Shown in pieces: positions 6,275-14,190 of a DNA stretch of 30,967 bases. Below the pieces are notes generated by a model that was not told where the DNA came from, did no database searches, and saw only the letters and a program-made list of their open reading frames with translations. Source of the DNA: Caryophanales bacterium UBA5026 (lineage in GTDB: Bacteria > Bacillota_I > Bacilli_A > RF39 > UBA660); the NCBI GenBank assembly GCA_002416285.1, contig DICM01000033.1, forward strand, positions 1 through 30,967. Direction: 5' to 3'. Numbering within the stretch: position 1 is the stretch's first letter; each line of letters opens with the position of its first letter. Both the position numbers and the translations under genes were made by a program.

Positions 6275-7450
6275 ATGAAAGTTTTATCAGTAAATGCTGG
6301 AAGTTCATCACTTAAATTTCAAGTTTATGAAATGCCAGAAGAAAAAGTATTACTTAAAGGATTATTTGAACGAATTGGATTAGATGGAAGTTATACAATT
6401 CGTTACAATGATGAAAAGGTAAAAAAGGATCTACCATTACATGATCATGAGGATGCCGTAAAGCTTTTAATCGATGAATTATTTAATTATCATATTATCG
6501 AAAGCTTGGATGAGATTAAAGGTATTGGACATAGAGTTGTACAAGGTGGGGATAAATACAATCATTCTGTAATAGTAACAGATGAAGTGGTTCAAGATAT
6601 TGAGGATTTAATCCCTTTAGCACCAGTACATAATGGTGCTCATGTTCTAGGAATAAGAGCTTTCCAAAAATTAGTACCGAATGCTACTAGTATTGTCGTA
6701 TTTGATAATGCATTCCATGCAACAATGGAAGAAGAACAATATCTATATCCAGTTCCATATGAATGGTACCAAAACTTTGGCGTTCGTAAATATGGGTTTC
6801 ATGGAACAAGTCATAAATATATTGCTCATCGTATTAGTGAAATCTTTGGACGAAATGATTTAAAAATTATCAATTGTCACATTGGTAATGGAGGATCACT
6901 ATGTGCAATTCAAAATGGTAAATGTATTGATACGTCAATGGGATTTACGCCAGCTGCAGGAATCATGATGGGAACCCGCGCTGGAGATATTGATACTTCC
7001 TTTGTACCATTTGTAATGGAACATACTGGAAAAACAGCCGCGCAAATCGTCGATGATTTAAATAAAAAAAGTGGCTTACTTGGAATTAGTGGTATAAGTG
7101 GGGACTTTAGAGATGTCCTTACTGAAATAGAAAAGGGTAATGAAAGAGCAATTTTAGCTCGTAATATGTATATCAATCGTATTGTTGATTACATTGCACG
7201 TTATTATGTAGAGCTAGAAGGTTGTGATGTATTATGCTTCACAGCGGGTGTCGGTGAAAATAATGCCGAAATCCGTGCGATGATTTTAAACAAACTATCG
7301 GTACTAGGATTTAAACTAGATGCAGAAGCAAATAAAGTAAACGGTCAAGAGCAAAAAATTAGTGCTGATGATTCAAGCTTTATGGCTTATGTTATTCCAA
7401 CGGATGAAGAATTAATGATTGCCCGTGAAACATATTCTTTCATAGATTAG
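6275..7450 (+). CDS. ackA: Acetate kinase
   Basis: A 391-residue enzyme that interconverts acetyl phosphate + ADP and acetate + ATP, the ATP-yielding step of acetate fermentation. The start MKVLSVNAGSSSLKFQVYEM is the family N-terminal signature; FGVRKYGFHGTSHKYIA carries the conserved catalytic-region His; NCHIGNGGSL and MMGTRAGDID are phosphate- and nucleotide-binding segments; FTAGVGENNAEIR lies near the C-terminus. Length matches the usual 395-400. The start is the ATG behind AAGGAGGT at 6263-6270; a longer open frame from 6236 would overlap lysS and skip this site. Phosphotransacetylase is not next to it, so pta must lie elsewhere or be replaced. Confidence 0.97.
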   Translation: MKVLSVNAGSSSLKFQVYEMPEEKVLLKGLFERIGLDGSYTIRYNDEKVKKDLPLHDHEDAVKLLIDELFNYHIIESLDEIKGIGHRVVQGGDKYNHSVIVTDEVVQDIEDLIPLAPVHNGAHVLGIRAFQKLVPNATSIVVFDNAFHATMEEEQYLYPVPYEWYQNFGVRKYGFHGTSHKYIAHRISEIFGRNDLKIINCHIGNGGSLCAIQNGKCIDTSMGFTPAAGIMMGTRAGDIDTSFVPFVMEHTGKTAAQIVDDLNKKSGLLGISGISGDFRDVLTEIEKGNERAILARNMYINRIVDYIARYYVELEGCDVLCFTAGVGENNAEIRAMILNKLSVLGFKLDAEANKVNGQEQKISADDSSFMAYVIPTDEELMIARETYSFID

Positions 7451-7463
7451 AGAGCGTGATTAA

Positions 7464-8432
7464 ATGAATAATAGAATTAAGAAAAAAATATATAAAATGA
7501 TAAAGAAATATCCTCGAATTGTCATTGCGAGACATGTTGGTGCCGATCCTGATGCCCTGGGAAGTTCCATTGGATTAAAACAAATTATTGAAGCTACATT
7601 TCCAAGTAAGGAAGTATATGTAGTAGGCTATCCAGCAAGTAAATTTAAATATTTAGGGATGCTTGATAAATGGCAGCCAGAACTTGCGAAGAATGCTTTA
7701 TTAATTGTTACAGATACACCCGATAAAAAGCGAATCGATGGTGTGAATCCAGACGATTTTGATAAAGTAATTAAGATTGATCATCATCCGTTTATCGATC
7801 GATTTGGGGACATTGAATGGATTGATGAAACAGCTAGTAGTGCATCACAAATGGTTATGGAACTTGTTTTTGATACAAAATTAAAGATGACAAAAGAGGC
7901 TGCAGAGAAACTTTATATAGGGTTGATAGCAGATACTAATCGATTCTTATTCTATTATACTACACCAAAAACTTTTCAATTGGTTTCGAGATTAATTGAA
8001 GAAAATAAGATTGAATTTACAAAATTATATGACAATCTTTATATGAGACCTTGGAAAGAAGCGAAGTTTGAAGGATATATTTTAAATCATTTAAAAATTA
8101 CGGATAATGGATTTGCTTATGCTGTTATTTCAGAAGAGGTTTTAGAACAACATAATGTTGATGCCGCAACAGCTGGAAACATGGTTAATCGTTTTAATTA
8201 TATTGATGAGATTTTAGCTTGGGCAGTATTTTCTGAAGATAAAAACAACAATAATGTTCGTGGATCTATTCGTTCTAGAGGTCCTATTATTAATGAAGTT
8301 GCGACCCATTATAATGGTGGAGGACATATTTATGCAGCAGGAATACGAGTGGAGTCATTAGATGATATAGAAGGTTTAGTAAGTGAGCTCGATCAGGCTT
8401 GTAAAGAATATAAGGATACGATGGTATCTTAG
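7464..8432 (+). CDS. nrnA: DHH-family oligoribonuclease / pAp phosphatase (NrnA-like)
   Basis: A 322-residue phosphoesterase of the RecJ-like DHH family. NrnA degrades very short RNAs (2-5 nt) and hydrolyses 3'-phosphoadenosine 5'-phosphate. Visible motifs: GADPDALGSS (metal ligands; the first Asp of the usual DADALGS is preceded by Gly-Ala), VTDTPDKKR, KIDHHPFIDRFG (the DHH motif) and ADTNRFLF. The C-terminal DHHA1 domain has RSRGPIINEVATHYNGGGHIYAAG, with the substrate-binding GGGH. It starts 13 bases after ackA behind CGTGAT with 3 bases of spacing, so it probably shares the lysS-ackA transcript. A terminator follows at once. With RNase Y in the same window it could complete mRNA decay to mononucleotides. 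Confidence 0.9.
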   Translation: MNNRIKKKIYKMIKKYPRIVIARHVGADPDALGSSIGLKQIIEATFPSKEVYVVGYPASKFKYLGMLDKWQPELAKNALLIVTDTPDKKRIDGVNPDDFDKVIKIDHHPFIDRFGDIEWIDETASSASQMVMELVFDTKLKMTKEAAEKLYIGLIADTNRFLFYYTTPKTFQLVSRLIEENKIEFTKLYDNLYMRPWKEAKFEGYILNHLKITDNGFAYAVISEEVLEQHNVDAATAGNMVNRFNYIDEILAWAVFSEDKNNNNVRGSIRSRGPIINEVATHYNGGGHIYAAGIRVESLDDIEGLVSELDQACKEYKDTMVS

Positions 8433-8440
8433 TAAAAATA

Positions 8441-8464
8441 AAAACTCATAAAATGAGTTTTTTT
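8441..8464. terminator. Bidirectional terminator between nrnA and the minus-strand pair
   Basis: AAAACTCAT (8441-8449), AAA, ATGAG plus seven T (8453-8464). On the minus strand the same stem is followed by TTTTTATTTTT. The stop of the minus-strand membrane protein gene (8463-8465) lies at its edge. Confidence 0.85.
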
Positions 8465-8861
8465 ATAAGTTAGGATTTGAACCTCCTATAATGAGCGAGT
8501 ATTCTGTTCCAGCTGTTTTTAAAACAGCATATAAAACAATAATAGATGCCAGAGTAGAAAGTTCAGAAGCTATGATCTGCATAATAAAAGGTCCTTGATC
8601 TTCAGTATGCTTGACTCGACATAATTGTAGATTTTCATAACTGACATAAAGAAAGACGATTGTAAGTATAACAACTAAAATACGATTAAAGATTGCGAGT
8701 GTATTCTCCTCATCGTTATCAAAAAGTCCCTTTTCCCCTTTTAATTCGGCCAGATCATTATAAGTGATGGCAACTGAAATCAGTAAACTTCCGATGAAAA
8801 GAATGGTTGTAATCAACTGTATTTCTAAAAGCTCAATTTCTTTTTCAGAGGAATTATTCAT
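8463..8861 (-). CDS. Membrane protein with three predicted transmembrane segments, unknown function
   Basis: A 132-residue protein not assigned to a family. Three hydrophobic helices are visible, at about residues 14-34, 58-78 and 92-112, with an acidic hydrophilic loop (LAELKGEKGLFDNDEEN) between the first two. The start ATG overlaps the TGA stop of the deacetylase gene by four bases (8858-8861), so translation is probably coupled and the two proteins probably act at the same membrane site. The C-terminal end is at the shared terminator. Nothing in the sequence points to a specific activity. Confidence 0.7.
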   Translation of the reverse strand: MNNSSEKEIELLEIQLITTILFIGSLLISVAITYNDLAELKGEKGLFDNDEENTLAIFNRILVVILTIVFLYVSYENLQLCRVKHTEDQGPFIMQIIASELSTLASIIVLYAVLKTAGTEYSLIIGGSNPNL

Positions 8862-10135
8862 TTCATATTATTACGCAACAACTGTATTTCTTTTAATTCA
8901 CTGACAGTAATCAATTGATAACCCATTTCTTTCAACTTAGGAACAATCTTTTTGATCGCTTTGGCCGTCTGTTTTTTTGTATCATGCATGAGAATAATAT
9001 TTCCATCTTTTGCTCCACTTGTAGCTCTTCTTACAATTTTATCAACATTTTTATATTTCCAATCCATGGTATCGACATTCCATAAGACGACTTCTAGATC
9101 AGTATGTTTTTTCATCTCATCATTAACAGAGCCATAGGTAGGTCTAAGAAGGGTCGGTGTATATCCGAGTTTTTCCTTTAAAATGTTTTGTGTTTGAGTA
9201 ATTTGCTCGACATAATCGTTCATGTCTAATTTAAGCATCCACTTATGATTATAGGAATGATTTCCAAGTTCATTTCCATATTTTATACTTAATCCAAGTA
9301 CATCTTGATATAGTTCTACTTTATTTCCTAAGATAAAGAAAGTCGCATTCGCATCCTGATTATGGAGATACTCGATAATTTCTTTGGTATATTTACTAGG
9401 ACCATCGTCGAATGTAAGAGCGATAAATTTATCTTTTGGATCTAAAACTTTATTTTCATTTGTCGTAATCTCTTGCATAACTTTTTCCTCTTGTGTGAAG
9501 TTATCTAGACCAATTTTGGAATACGGAATAGGTATTTCTAAGATACTACAGTAAGATGCACTTATGTCAGTCGGATTAAAATAGATGATTAAATCTTGTT
9601 TGGAGAGTGAAAAGAGTGGATAAGAATCTAAATTATCATTAATTTTCTTTTTTATTTCATCTAATAATAAGCAATCGCTATATTTTTCAAATAATTTTGC
9701 AGTAAGAGTCGTAATAAACGTTTTTCGTTCATTCTTGGAAATTAGATCATTAAGTGAGATTAGTTTACTTTTTTCAGTATCAAACAGATATGTTTTTACG
9801 TAAGTAATGGGGTGTGCCAATGTGGAACTATTGACAAATACCTTTAAAACAACACTATAATATCTTTTATTAACGATTTGGTATTGGTAGTCGATATTGA
9901 GCTCTGATTGTTCCTTCAAATTAGAAAATTGCTGATACTCATTACTAAAGGTATTATAAATTGTTTCTATTTCTTTTTCGATAATATGATCTAAATCAGG
10001 AATATTAGTGACTGGATAATTAATTCCAATCAACATATTTTTATCTTCTTCAATGATAGTCTTTACTTTATCTGGTTTTTGTTGATTACACCCAATAAAT
10101 AATAGTAAAAAGAAAAGAGGAAAAAGTTTTTTCAT
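8858..10135 (-). CDS. Lipoprotein polysaccharide deacetylase with N-terminal PdaC-like domain
   Basis: A 425-residue predicted lipoprotein (lipobox LFIGC, Cys16). The N-terminal half (about 30-215) has the pattern of the DUF4163/DUF3298-type domain of RsiV and PdaC, with YQIVNKRYYSVVLKVFV and TYLFDTEKSKLISLNDL. The second half is a NodB domain with all five motifs: TFDDGPS, HSYNH (metal ligands), RPTYG, VDTMDW and LMHD. It should remove N-acetyl groups from peptidoglycan or another cell-surface glycan at the outer membrane face, a known way of gaining lysozyme resistance. The architecture matches Bacillus PdaC, but the substrate sugar cannot be told from sequence. The start is fixed by GGTGAT 3 bases before the ATG. 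The downstream 3-TM gene overlaps it by four bases. Confidence 0.88.
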   Translation of the reverse strand: MKKLFPLFFLLLFIGCNQQKPDKVKTIIEEDKNMLIGINYPVTNIPDLDHIIEKEIETIYNTFSNEYQQFSNLKEQSELNIDYQYQIVNKRYYSVVLKVFVNSSTLAHPITYVKTYLFDTEKSKLISLNDLISKNERKTFITTLTAKLFEKYSDCLLLDEIKKKINDNLDSYPLFSLSKQDLIIYFNPTDISASYCSILEIPIPYSKIGLDNFTQEEKVMQEITTNENKVLDPKDKFIALTFDDGPSKYTKEIIEYLHNQDANATFFILGNKVELYQDVLGLSIKYGNELGNHSYNHKWMLKLDMNDYVEQITQTQNILKEKLGYTPTLLRPTYGSVNDEMKKHTDLEVVLWNVDTMDWKYKNVDKIVRRATSGAKDGNIILMHDTKKQTAKAIKKIVPKLKEMGYQLITVSELKEIQLLRNNMK

Positions 10136-10214
10136 GTTATCACCAATAAAGTATATGTAATTTACTAAAATACTAGTAGTTTGTATGATTCAAAAATAGT
10201 TTCTCAACATATTT

Positions 10215-10220
10215 TATAAT
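10215..10220 (+). promoter_or_regulatory. Probable -10 element for the holin-like/M23-like pair
   Basis: TATAAT 34 bases upstream of the ATG at 10254. No good -35 lies at 16-18 bases (TTCAAA at 10189-10194 is 20 away), so the call rests on the perfect -10 and the position. Confidence 0.4.
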
Positions 10221-10253
10221 AGAGAATATTCAGTTAACCTCTAGGAGGTGGAT

Positions 10254-10607
10254 ATGGAACAATATTTTCCGAGCAGTTTAATAAATTTAGTAGTAATAAG
10301 TATGGCATTTAGTTTAATATTGATGACGATGATTCAAAAGTTTAAATGCTTAGATTGTGTTAATAAATCTTGGTATGTTTGGCTTTTGAATTTAGTATTT
10401 TCCTTTACGATTGGAATTCCTTTTGGAATGTATTTCTATGATCTCGCACTCAAGGACGCAGCATGGGTTGGGTTATTTAGTTTCATAGGAGCACCAACCC
10501 TCTATCAAGTTTTGAAAAATCAAACGATTATCTCCTATACCCCGACATCGATTAATGATAAAATGACGATCCCACAAGAAAATGAAATAAAAAGGGAAGA
10601 TTTATGA
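10254..10607 (+). CDS. Small two- to three-TM membrane protein, holin-like
   Basis: A 117-residue protein with hydrophobic segments at about 9-29, 43-62 and 70-87, followed by a polar, charged C-terminal tail of about 30 residues. The size, the closely spaced helices and the WVGLFSFIGAPTLYQ segment recall small holins of Bacillota phages, though I cannot assign a family. It overlaps by four bases a gene with a remote M23-peptidase pattern, so the arrangement resembles a holin-endolysin cassette. No other phage genes are nearby, so it may be a captured or domesticated pair, or simply a chromosomal membrane protein. The ATG at 10254 follows AGGAGG (10243-10248); a GTG at 10248 lies inside that site and is rejected. 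Confidence 0.6.
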   Translation: MEQYFPSSLINLVVISMAFSLILMTMIQKFKCLDCVNKSWYVWLLNLVFSFTIGIPFGMYFYDLALKDAAWVGLFSFIGAPTLYQVLKNQTIISYTPTSINDKMTIPQENEIKREDL

Positions 10608-11266
10608 TTTATTTAGGTGCCGAGAGAACTATTTTAGAACCATTCTTTCAATATAAAATTGGGGAGTCATACGAGGGTAAACATCAATCAGACATTAAAA
10701 TATATGGAATGGGAAAAGTAACAAAAGTAATTAATCGATTTCATTCTTATGAGAATACTATTAATTATGATACTTTTTTAGAGAAACGCGAAGCGTGGCT
10801 TAATGGAGAAGATCATTATTATGTTACTTCAATTAGTGGCAATGAATTTGACTGTACAAGTGAAGAGTTAGGTGGAAATCAAATTTGGATTGAAACAATG
10901 CAAGGAGAGAGCAAAATCGTATTTCATTTATCACATCTAGATGATATCTTAGTAAATGTAGATGACATTGTTAACGAGAAGACACTAATAGGGCATCAAG
11001 GAAATACTGGATTAGTTTCCTCTACCAAAGATATTACTGATTTCACTTATGGATCATTTTTATTTTTTGAAGTACAGAAGGATAGTTTATTTTTAAATCC
11101 AAGAGGATATGCCGAAGGAACAATTGTGACAACTTATCCAGAAGAGGAAATTAGAGAAGTTGATAGCAATAATCCAAAATTTTTATTTGAAGCGAAAAAA
11201 GATGATTACTACTATATTTATTTAAAAACTGGTGAAAAACTTTATCTTGAAAAAACGATGCTTTAG
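10604..11266 (+). CDS. Degenerate M23 (LytM)-like protein, probably not an active peptidase
   Basis: A 220-residue protein with a LytM/M23-like layout and altered metal residues. KHQSDIKIYGMGKVTKV (about 26-42) parallels the HxGxD...GxV opening of the fold. IVFHLSHLDDILVNVDDIV, GHQGNTGLVSS and FEV...LNP follow in M23 order. At the place of the final HxH motif (HLHFE) the sequence is SFLFFE, so both histidines are gone. It has no signal peptide. A C-terminal extension of about 50 residues (from about 168) is rich in acidic and aromatic residues. It overlaps the holin-like gene by four bases and is probably translationally coupled. The fold assignment is by motif spacing only; if right, it would bind glycan or protein rather than cut peptides. 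Confidence 0.6.
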   Translation: MIYLGAERTILEPFFQYKIGESYEGKHQSDIKIYGMGKVTKVINRFHSYENTINYDTFLEKREAWLNGEDHYYVTSISGNEFDCTSEELGGNQIWIETMQGESKIVFHLSHLDDILVNVDDIVNEKTLIGHQGNTGLVSSTKDITDFTYGSFLFFEVQKDSLFLNPRGYAEGTIVTTYPEEEIREVDSNNPKFLFEAKKDDYYYIYLKTGEKLYLEKTML

Positions 11267-11278
11267 GCATCGCTTTTC
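11256..11278. terminator. Bidirectional terminator holding both convergent stop codons
   Basis: CGATGC (11256-11261), loop TTTAG, GCATCG (11267-11272), then CTTTTCTT on the plus strand and TTTTTTC on the minus strand. The plus-strand TAG (11264-11266) and the minus-strand TAA (11265-11263) overlap inside the loop. Confidence 0.85.
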
Positions 11279-11781
11279 TTATTTGATTGATTATATTGAT
11301 CTAATAATTCGTGAAATATTTTTAGATGTAATTCTTCATCTTCAATAATACGTTCGATTAATTCAATGATATAAGGGTCTTTAATCTCTCTAATAATAAT
11401 TCTATAGTCCCGGATAGCTTCCCGTTCCGATTCAATATCAAGTTCTAATAGTTCTTCTAAATCTGTCGTGTATGGAACATAGGTTGCCGTCCAGAAAATT
11501 GGTTCTAAATCGGTTCCAGTAGCCGCGTAAATCGGATCTTTTCCTAGTAAGAAAATAGTTCTACCGAGGAGATCAAAATGATGCATCTCGACGATTGCTA
11601 TTTTTTCAAGTGGTTCGCGGTATTCTTCTAAATTTTGTGATAGATTTTGATAGAGGTACTGGTGTATGGCTGTCTGTTCACTAATTTTTCCAGCATATGC
11701 GGCACTTAGAATATCCGCATAATGTTCATTCTTTCCTAAAACTCTAGGTTTCGGATATGGTTTATCCACACAATATTTCAT
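11263..11781 (-). CDS. Ferritin-like diiron/dimanganese protein
   Basis: A 172-residue, mostly helical protein with the paired-carboxylate pattern of the ferritin-like superfamily: Glu35 (ISEQTAIHQYLYQ), Glu65-x-x-His68 (VEMHHFDLLG), Glu121 (ESEREAIRDY) and Glu149-x-x-His152 (EDEELHLKIFH). This is two E...ExxH half-sites, as in rubrerythrin, bacterioferritin and manganese catalase (CotJC) relatives. The rubredoxin cysteines of rubrerythrin are absent. A role in oxygen or peroxide defence or metal handling is likely but unproven. The start is set by GGTGAT 3 bases before the ATG. It ends in a hairpin shared with the M23-like gene on the opposite strand. Confidence 0.8.
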   Translation of the reverse strand: MKYCVDKPYPKPRVLGKNEHYADILSAAYAGKISEQTAIHQYLYQNLSQNLEEYREPLEKIAIVEMHHFDLLGRTIFLLGKDPIYAATGTDLEPIFWTATYVPYTTDLEELLELDIESEREAIRDYRIIIREIKDPYIIELIERIIEDEELHLKIFHELLDQYNQSNKKSDA

Positions 11782-11871
11782 TTTATCACCTGCATAACTA
11801 TATGAAATAAAGTAAAATAATATTCTATTGTAAAAAAAGTAGTGAAAAAGACAAGAAATGATGAAAAAATA

Positions 11872-11900
11872 TTGATTTTCAAAGTAAAAAATGATATTCT
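11872..11900 (+). promoter_or_regulatory. Promoter for HU gene
   Basis: TTGATT (11872-11877), 17 bases, TATTCT (11895-11900) with a TGA extension just before the -10. Predicted start near 11907, leaving a leader of about 38 bases. Confidence 0.7.
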
Positions 11901-11944
11901 TTAAATGTAAGCAACATAGCTTAACGAATAGGGAGGTAAATTAA

Positions 11945-12217
11945 ATGTCAAAAGCAGATTTAGTAAACTTTATGGCTGAGGAAACTGGTTTAACAAAAGC
12001 AGATGCTACTCGTGCCTTAGATGCAATGGTGAAAGGTATTGAAAAAGGATTAAAAGAAACTGGAAAAGTTGCTTTAACTGGATTCTGTACATTCACAACA
12101 AAAGAAAAACCTGCTACAACAGCACGCAATCCAAAAACTGGAGAAGTTGTACCTGTTGCTGCAAGAACTGCTGTTACAATCAAAGCTGGTTCTAAATTAA
12201 AAGATGCATTAAACTAA
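11945..12217 (+). CDS. hup: HU-family DNA-binding protein
   Basis: A 90-residue nucleoid protein that bends and compacts DNA as a dimer. It opens with MSKADLVNFMAEETGLTKADA (helix-turn-helix dimer core), then GFCTFTTKEKPATTARNPKTGE, the beta arm with the RNPxTGE tip, and ends KAGSKLKDALN. Full length for the family. The usual arm Pro in RNPKTGE that intercalates DNA is present. GGGAGGT at 11931-11937 is a strong ribosome binding site. It has its own promoter and terminator, so it is expressed alone, as expected for an abundant protein. Codon use is smoother than in the neighbours, consistent with high expression. Confidence 0.97.
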   Translation: MSKADLVNFMAEETGLTKADATRALDAMVKGIEKGLKETGKVALTGFCTFTTKEKPATTARNPKTGEVVPVAARTAVTIKAGSKLKDALN

Positions 12218-12233
12218 GGCTTTGGCCTTTTTT
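12216..12233 (+). terminator. Terminator after HU
   Basis: AAGGC (12216-12220), TTTG, GCCTT running into six T (12225-12233). It begins at the HU stop codon and ends just before the cca ribosome binding site. Confidence 0.8.
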
Positions 12234-12246
12234 CTTTGGAGGAAAT

Positions 12247-12972
12247 ATGTTACAAAAAGCACTTGATATTTTAAAGATCCTAGATAAGCATGGGTTTGAA
12301 GGATATATTATTGGAGGATATCCGAGAGATTCAATTTTAAATATTAAAACAGAAGATATCGACCTTTGTACTAATGCTACCCCTGAGGATATAAGTGATT
12401 TATTTTATATAAAAAAACAGAATTATGGATCGATGGTTATCGAATATAAAAATGTAGATTTTGAGATTACAACTTATCGTCGAGAAGAAGGGTATCAAGA
12501 TCATAGAAGACCGAAAGAAATTACTTTTGTTTCTACATTGATGGAAGACCTTTCTAGAAGGGATTTTATTATCAATACCTTGGCTATTGACAAAGATGGT
12601 AAATTAGTAGATTTACTCGGTGCTAAAGAGGATATAAAGAACAAGATGATACGTATGATTGGAGATCCATTTAAGCGGTTAGAAGAGGATTCTTTACGTA
12701 TTTTACGAGCAATTCGATTACAAGTAATACTAGATTTTAAAGTTGATGAAACTTTAAAAGAAGCTATATTAGAAAATAGACTTTATTTGACCTTTTTATC
12801 GAAGCGGAGGGTTTATGAAGAGCTCCAAAAAATGTTTTGTAAAAATAAGACGTTAGCACTGCAGTTATTAAGAGAATATAAAATTGATGAAATAATAGAC
12901 TTAGATTTTATTATTAAAAATGGATTAGATATTCAAAATATAATTTTTAAAGTAAAAAGTAAGGAAAAATAA
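12247..12972 (+). CDS. cca: CCA-adding-type tRNA nucleotidyltransferase, short form
   Basis: A 241-residue class II nucleotidyltransferase of the CCA-adding/poly(A) polymerase family, which builds or repairs the 3'-CCA end of tRNA. Motif A is IIGGYPRDSIL followed by EDIDLCTNATP with the catalytic DxD. LSRRDFIINTLAID is motif B/C, and RLEEDSLRILRAIRL is the nucleotide-selecting region. The usual GGxVRD is GGYPRD here. Bacterial class II enzymes are about 390-450 residues; this one stops right after the neck region and lacks most of the body and tail domains that hold the tRNA acceptor stem. The next gene starts 33 bases later with an unrelated sequence, so there is no visible frameshifted remainder. 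The ribosome binding site TTGGAGGA precedes the ATG. Confidence 0.88.
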   Translation: MLQKALDILKILDKHGFEGYIIGGYPRDSILNIKTEDIDLCTNATPEDISDLFYIKKQNYGSMVIEYKNVDFEITTYRREEGYQDHRRPKEITFVSTLMEDLSRRDFIINTLAIDKDGKLVDLLGAKEDIKNKMIRMIGDPFKRLEEDSLRILRAIRLQVILDFKVDETLKEAILENRLYLTFLSKRRVYEELQKMFCKNKTLALQLLREYKIDEIIDLDFIIKNGLDIQNIIFKVKSKEK

Positions 12973-13005
12973 TATTCGACATATACTTAAGTAGGATGTG
13001 GGTGT

Positions 13006-13509
13006 ATGAAGAGAATTTTGTGTGTTTTTCTTTTTTTACTATTTGATGTTATTTTATTTTGTACAAAGGCGAATGTAAAACCAATTGAACCTTCCTTTCG
13101 ATTAAAGAATGATGAACTTGCTATTACTTTTTTATCTAAGGATGAACTCTTACTGACGAATACCGATGGAAATTATTTATGGCAGTTAAAAAATAAGCGT
13201 TATCATTGGCAATTACCAATTACAGGAAGGATTCCTTATGGTACTGAAGCAAAGATTGGAAAGATTAAAATAAAGAAGGATCGTATTATATTTAAAAATC
13301 TCACTTTTTGTATTGATGATATCAATAACTGTGATATTGCTTATCTTTATAACAGTAAGAGAATGAATACAGAAACGATTTTTTTCACTTTTCAAGATAT
13401 TTATAATCCAAATTATCTTTATGATTTATATTATTTAACTGAACCAACTACGATCATATGGAGTAATAATCAATATAATATTGTTAATACCTTCTATACA
13501 TTAGGCTAA
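13006..13509 (+). CDS. Secreted or membrane-anchored protein of unknown function
   Basis: A 167-residue protein I do not recognise. Residues 1-22 (MKRILCVFLFLLFDVILFC) are a strong hydrophobic signal or anchor. The remainder is beta-rich with alternating hydrophobic residues, many aromatics and a Cys pair around FCIDDINNC. No catalytic motif is evident. It lies 33 bases after cca, so it may share that transcript, and 36 bases before dnaD. The start rests on a weak site (GTGGGTG just upstream of the ATG at 13006). Base composition matches its neighbours, so there is no sign of recent transfer. Confidence 0.7.
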   Translation: MKRILCVFLFLLFDVILFCTKANVKPIEPSFRLKNDELAITFLSKDELLLTNTDGNYLWQLKNKRYHWQLPITGRIPYGTEAKIGKIKIKKDRIIFKNLTFCIDDINNCDIAYLYNSKRMNTETIFFTFQDIYNPNYLYDLYYLTEPTTIIWSNNQYNIVNTFYTLG

Positions 13510-13545
13510 AAATGCGTTATAATACCAAGAAGGGAGGGATTCATT

Positions 13546-14190
13546 ATGATGGAAAAAATGATTCATTTATTGCAAGATCATATCGTGATTCCTAAATTAT
13601 TATTACTTCACTATAAACAATTAAAAATGGATGAAAAAGAAACGATTTTAATGATATATTTGATGCAGGAACATTACTGTGCATTTAATCCGAAGAAGAT
13701 TAGTACAGATTTATCCTATTCATTACCAGAGGTAATGTCTATGATTGATCATCTAGCAACCGAAGGATTACTAGAAATTGAAACGAAAAAGATAAATAAT
13801 GTTCGAGAAGAATTTTTGAATCTCGAATCCCTATATAAAAAAATTGCTTATTTTGTTGTCAATGATGAAATAGATGAAACTGAAAGTACTAATCTTTATG
13901 ACTTATTTGAGCAAGAATTTGGGCGACCTCTATCACCCATTGAATATGAAATTATTCATGGATGGCTAGATGGTGGATATAAAGAAGAAATCATTATAAT
14001 GGCCTTAAAAGAAGCGACTTTTAATGGTGTATCAAATTTAAGATATATTGATAAGATTTTATATGAGTGGAAGAAAAAGGGAATTGCGACGAAGGAACAA
14101 ATAGAGCAGAATAGGACACAATTTCAATCAAAGAAAATAGAGAAAAAAGAACTTTTTGATTACGATTGGTTAAATGATAATGATGAATAA
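13546..14190 (+). CDS. dnaD: DnaD-domain replication protein
   Basis: A 214-residue primosome-type protein. The N-terminal winged-helix part (about 1-85) includes LLHYKQLKMDEKETILMIYLM and the recognition region ISTDLSYSLPEVMSMIDHL. The C-terminal DnaD/DnaB2 domain (about 115-185) has FEQEFGRPLSPIEYEIIHGW and then YIDKILYEWKKKGI, which is the YxxxIxxxWxxxG DNA-binding motif. DnaD loads or remodels DnaA-bound origin DNA during initiation in Bacillota. The start ATG follows GGGAGGG with 7 bases of spacing. It overlaps nth by 17 bases. The dnaD-nth order is the same as in Bacillus, which supports the identification. Confidence 0.92.
   Translation: MMEKMIHLLQDHIVIPKLLLLHYKQLKMDEKETILMIYLMQEHYCAFNPKKISTDLSYSLPEVMSMIDHLATEGLLEIETKKINNVREEFLNLESLYKKIAYFVVNDEIDETESTNLYDLFEQEFGRPLSPIEYEIIHGWLDGGYKEEIIIMALKEATFNGVSNLRYIDKILYEWKKKGIATKEQIEQNRTQFQSKKIEKKELFDYDWLNDNDE

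Noticed and set aside
11941..12183. Minus-strand ORF over the HU gene
   Set aside because: It mirrors HU codons, has no ribosome site, and lies within a small highly conserved gene.
12973..13005. Frameshift continuing cca into the next gene
   Set aside because: The following gene has its own signal peptide and no helical tail-domain pattern, so it is not the missing CCA C-terminus.
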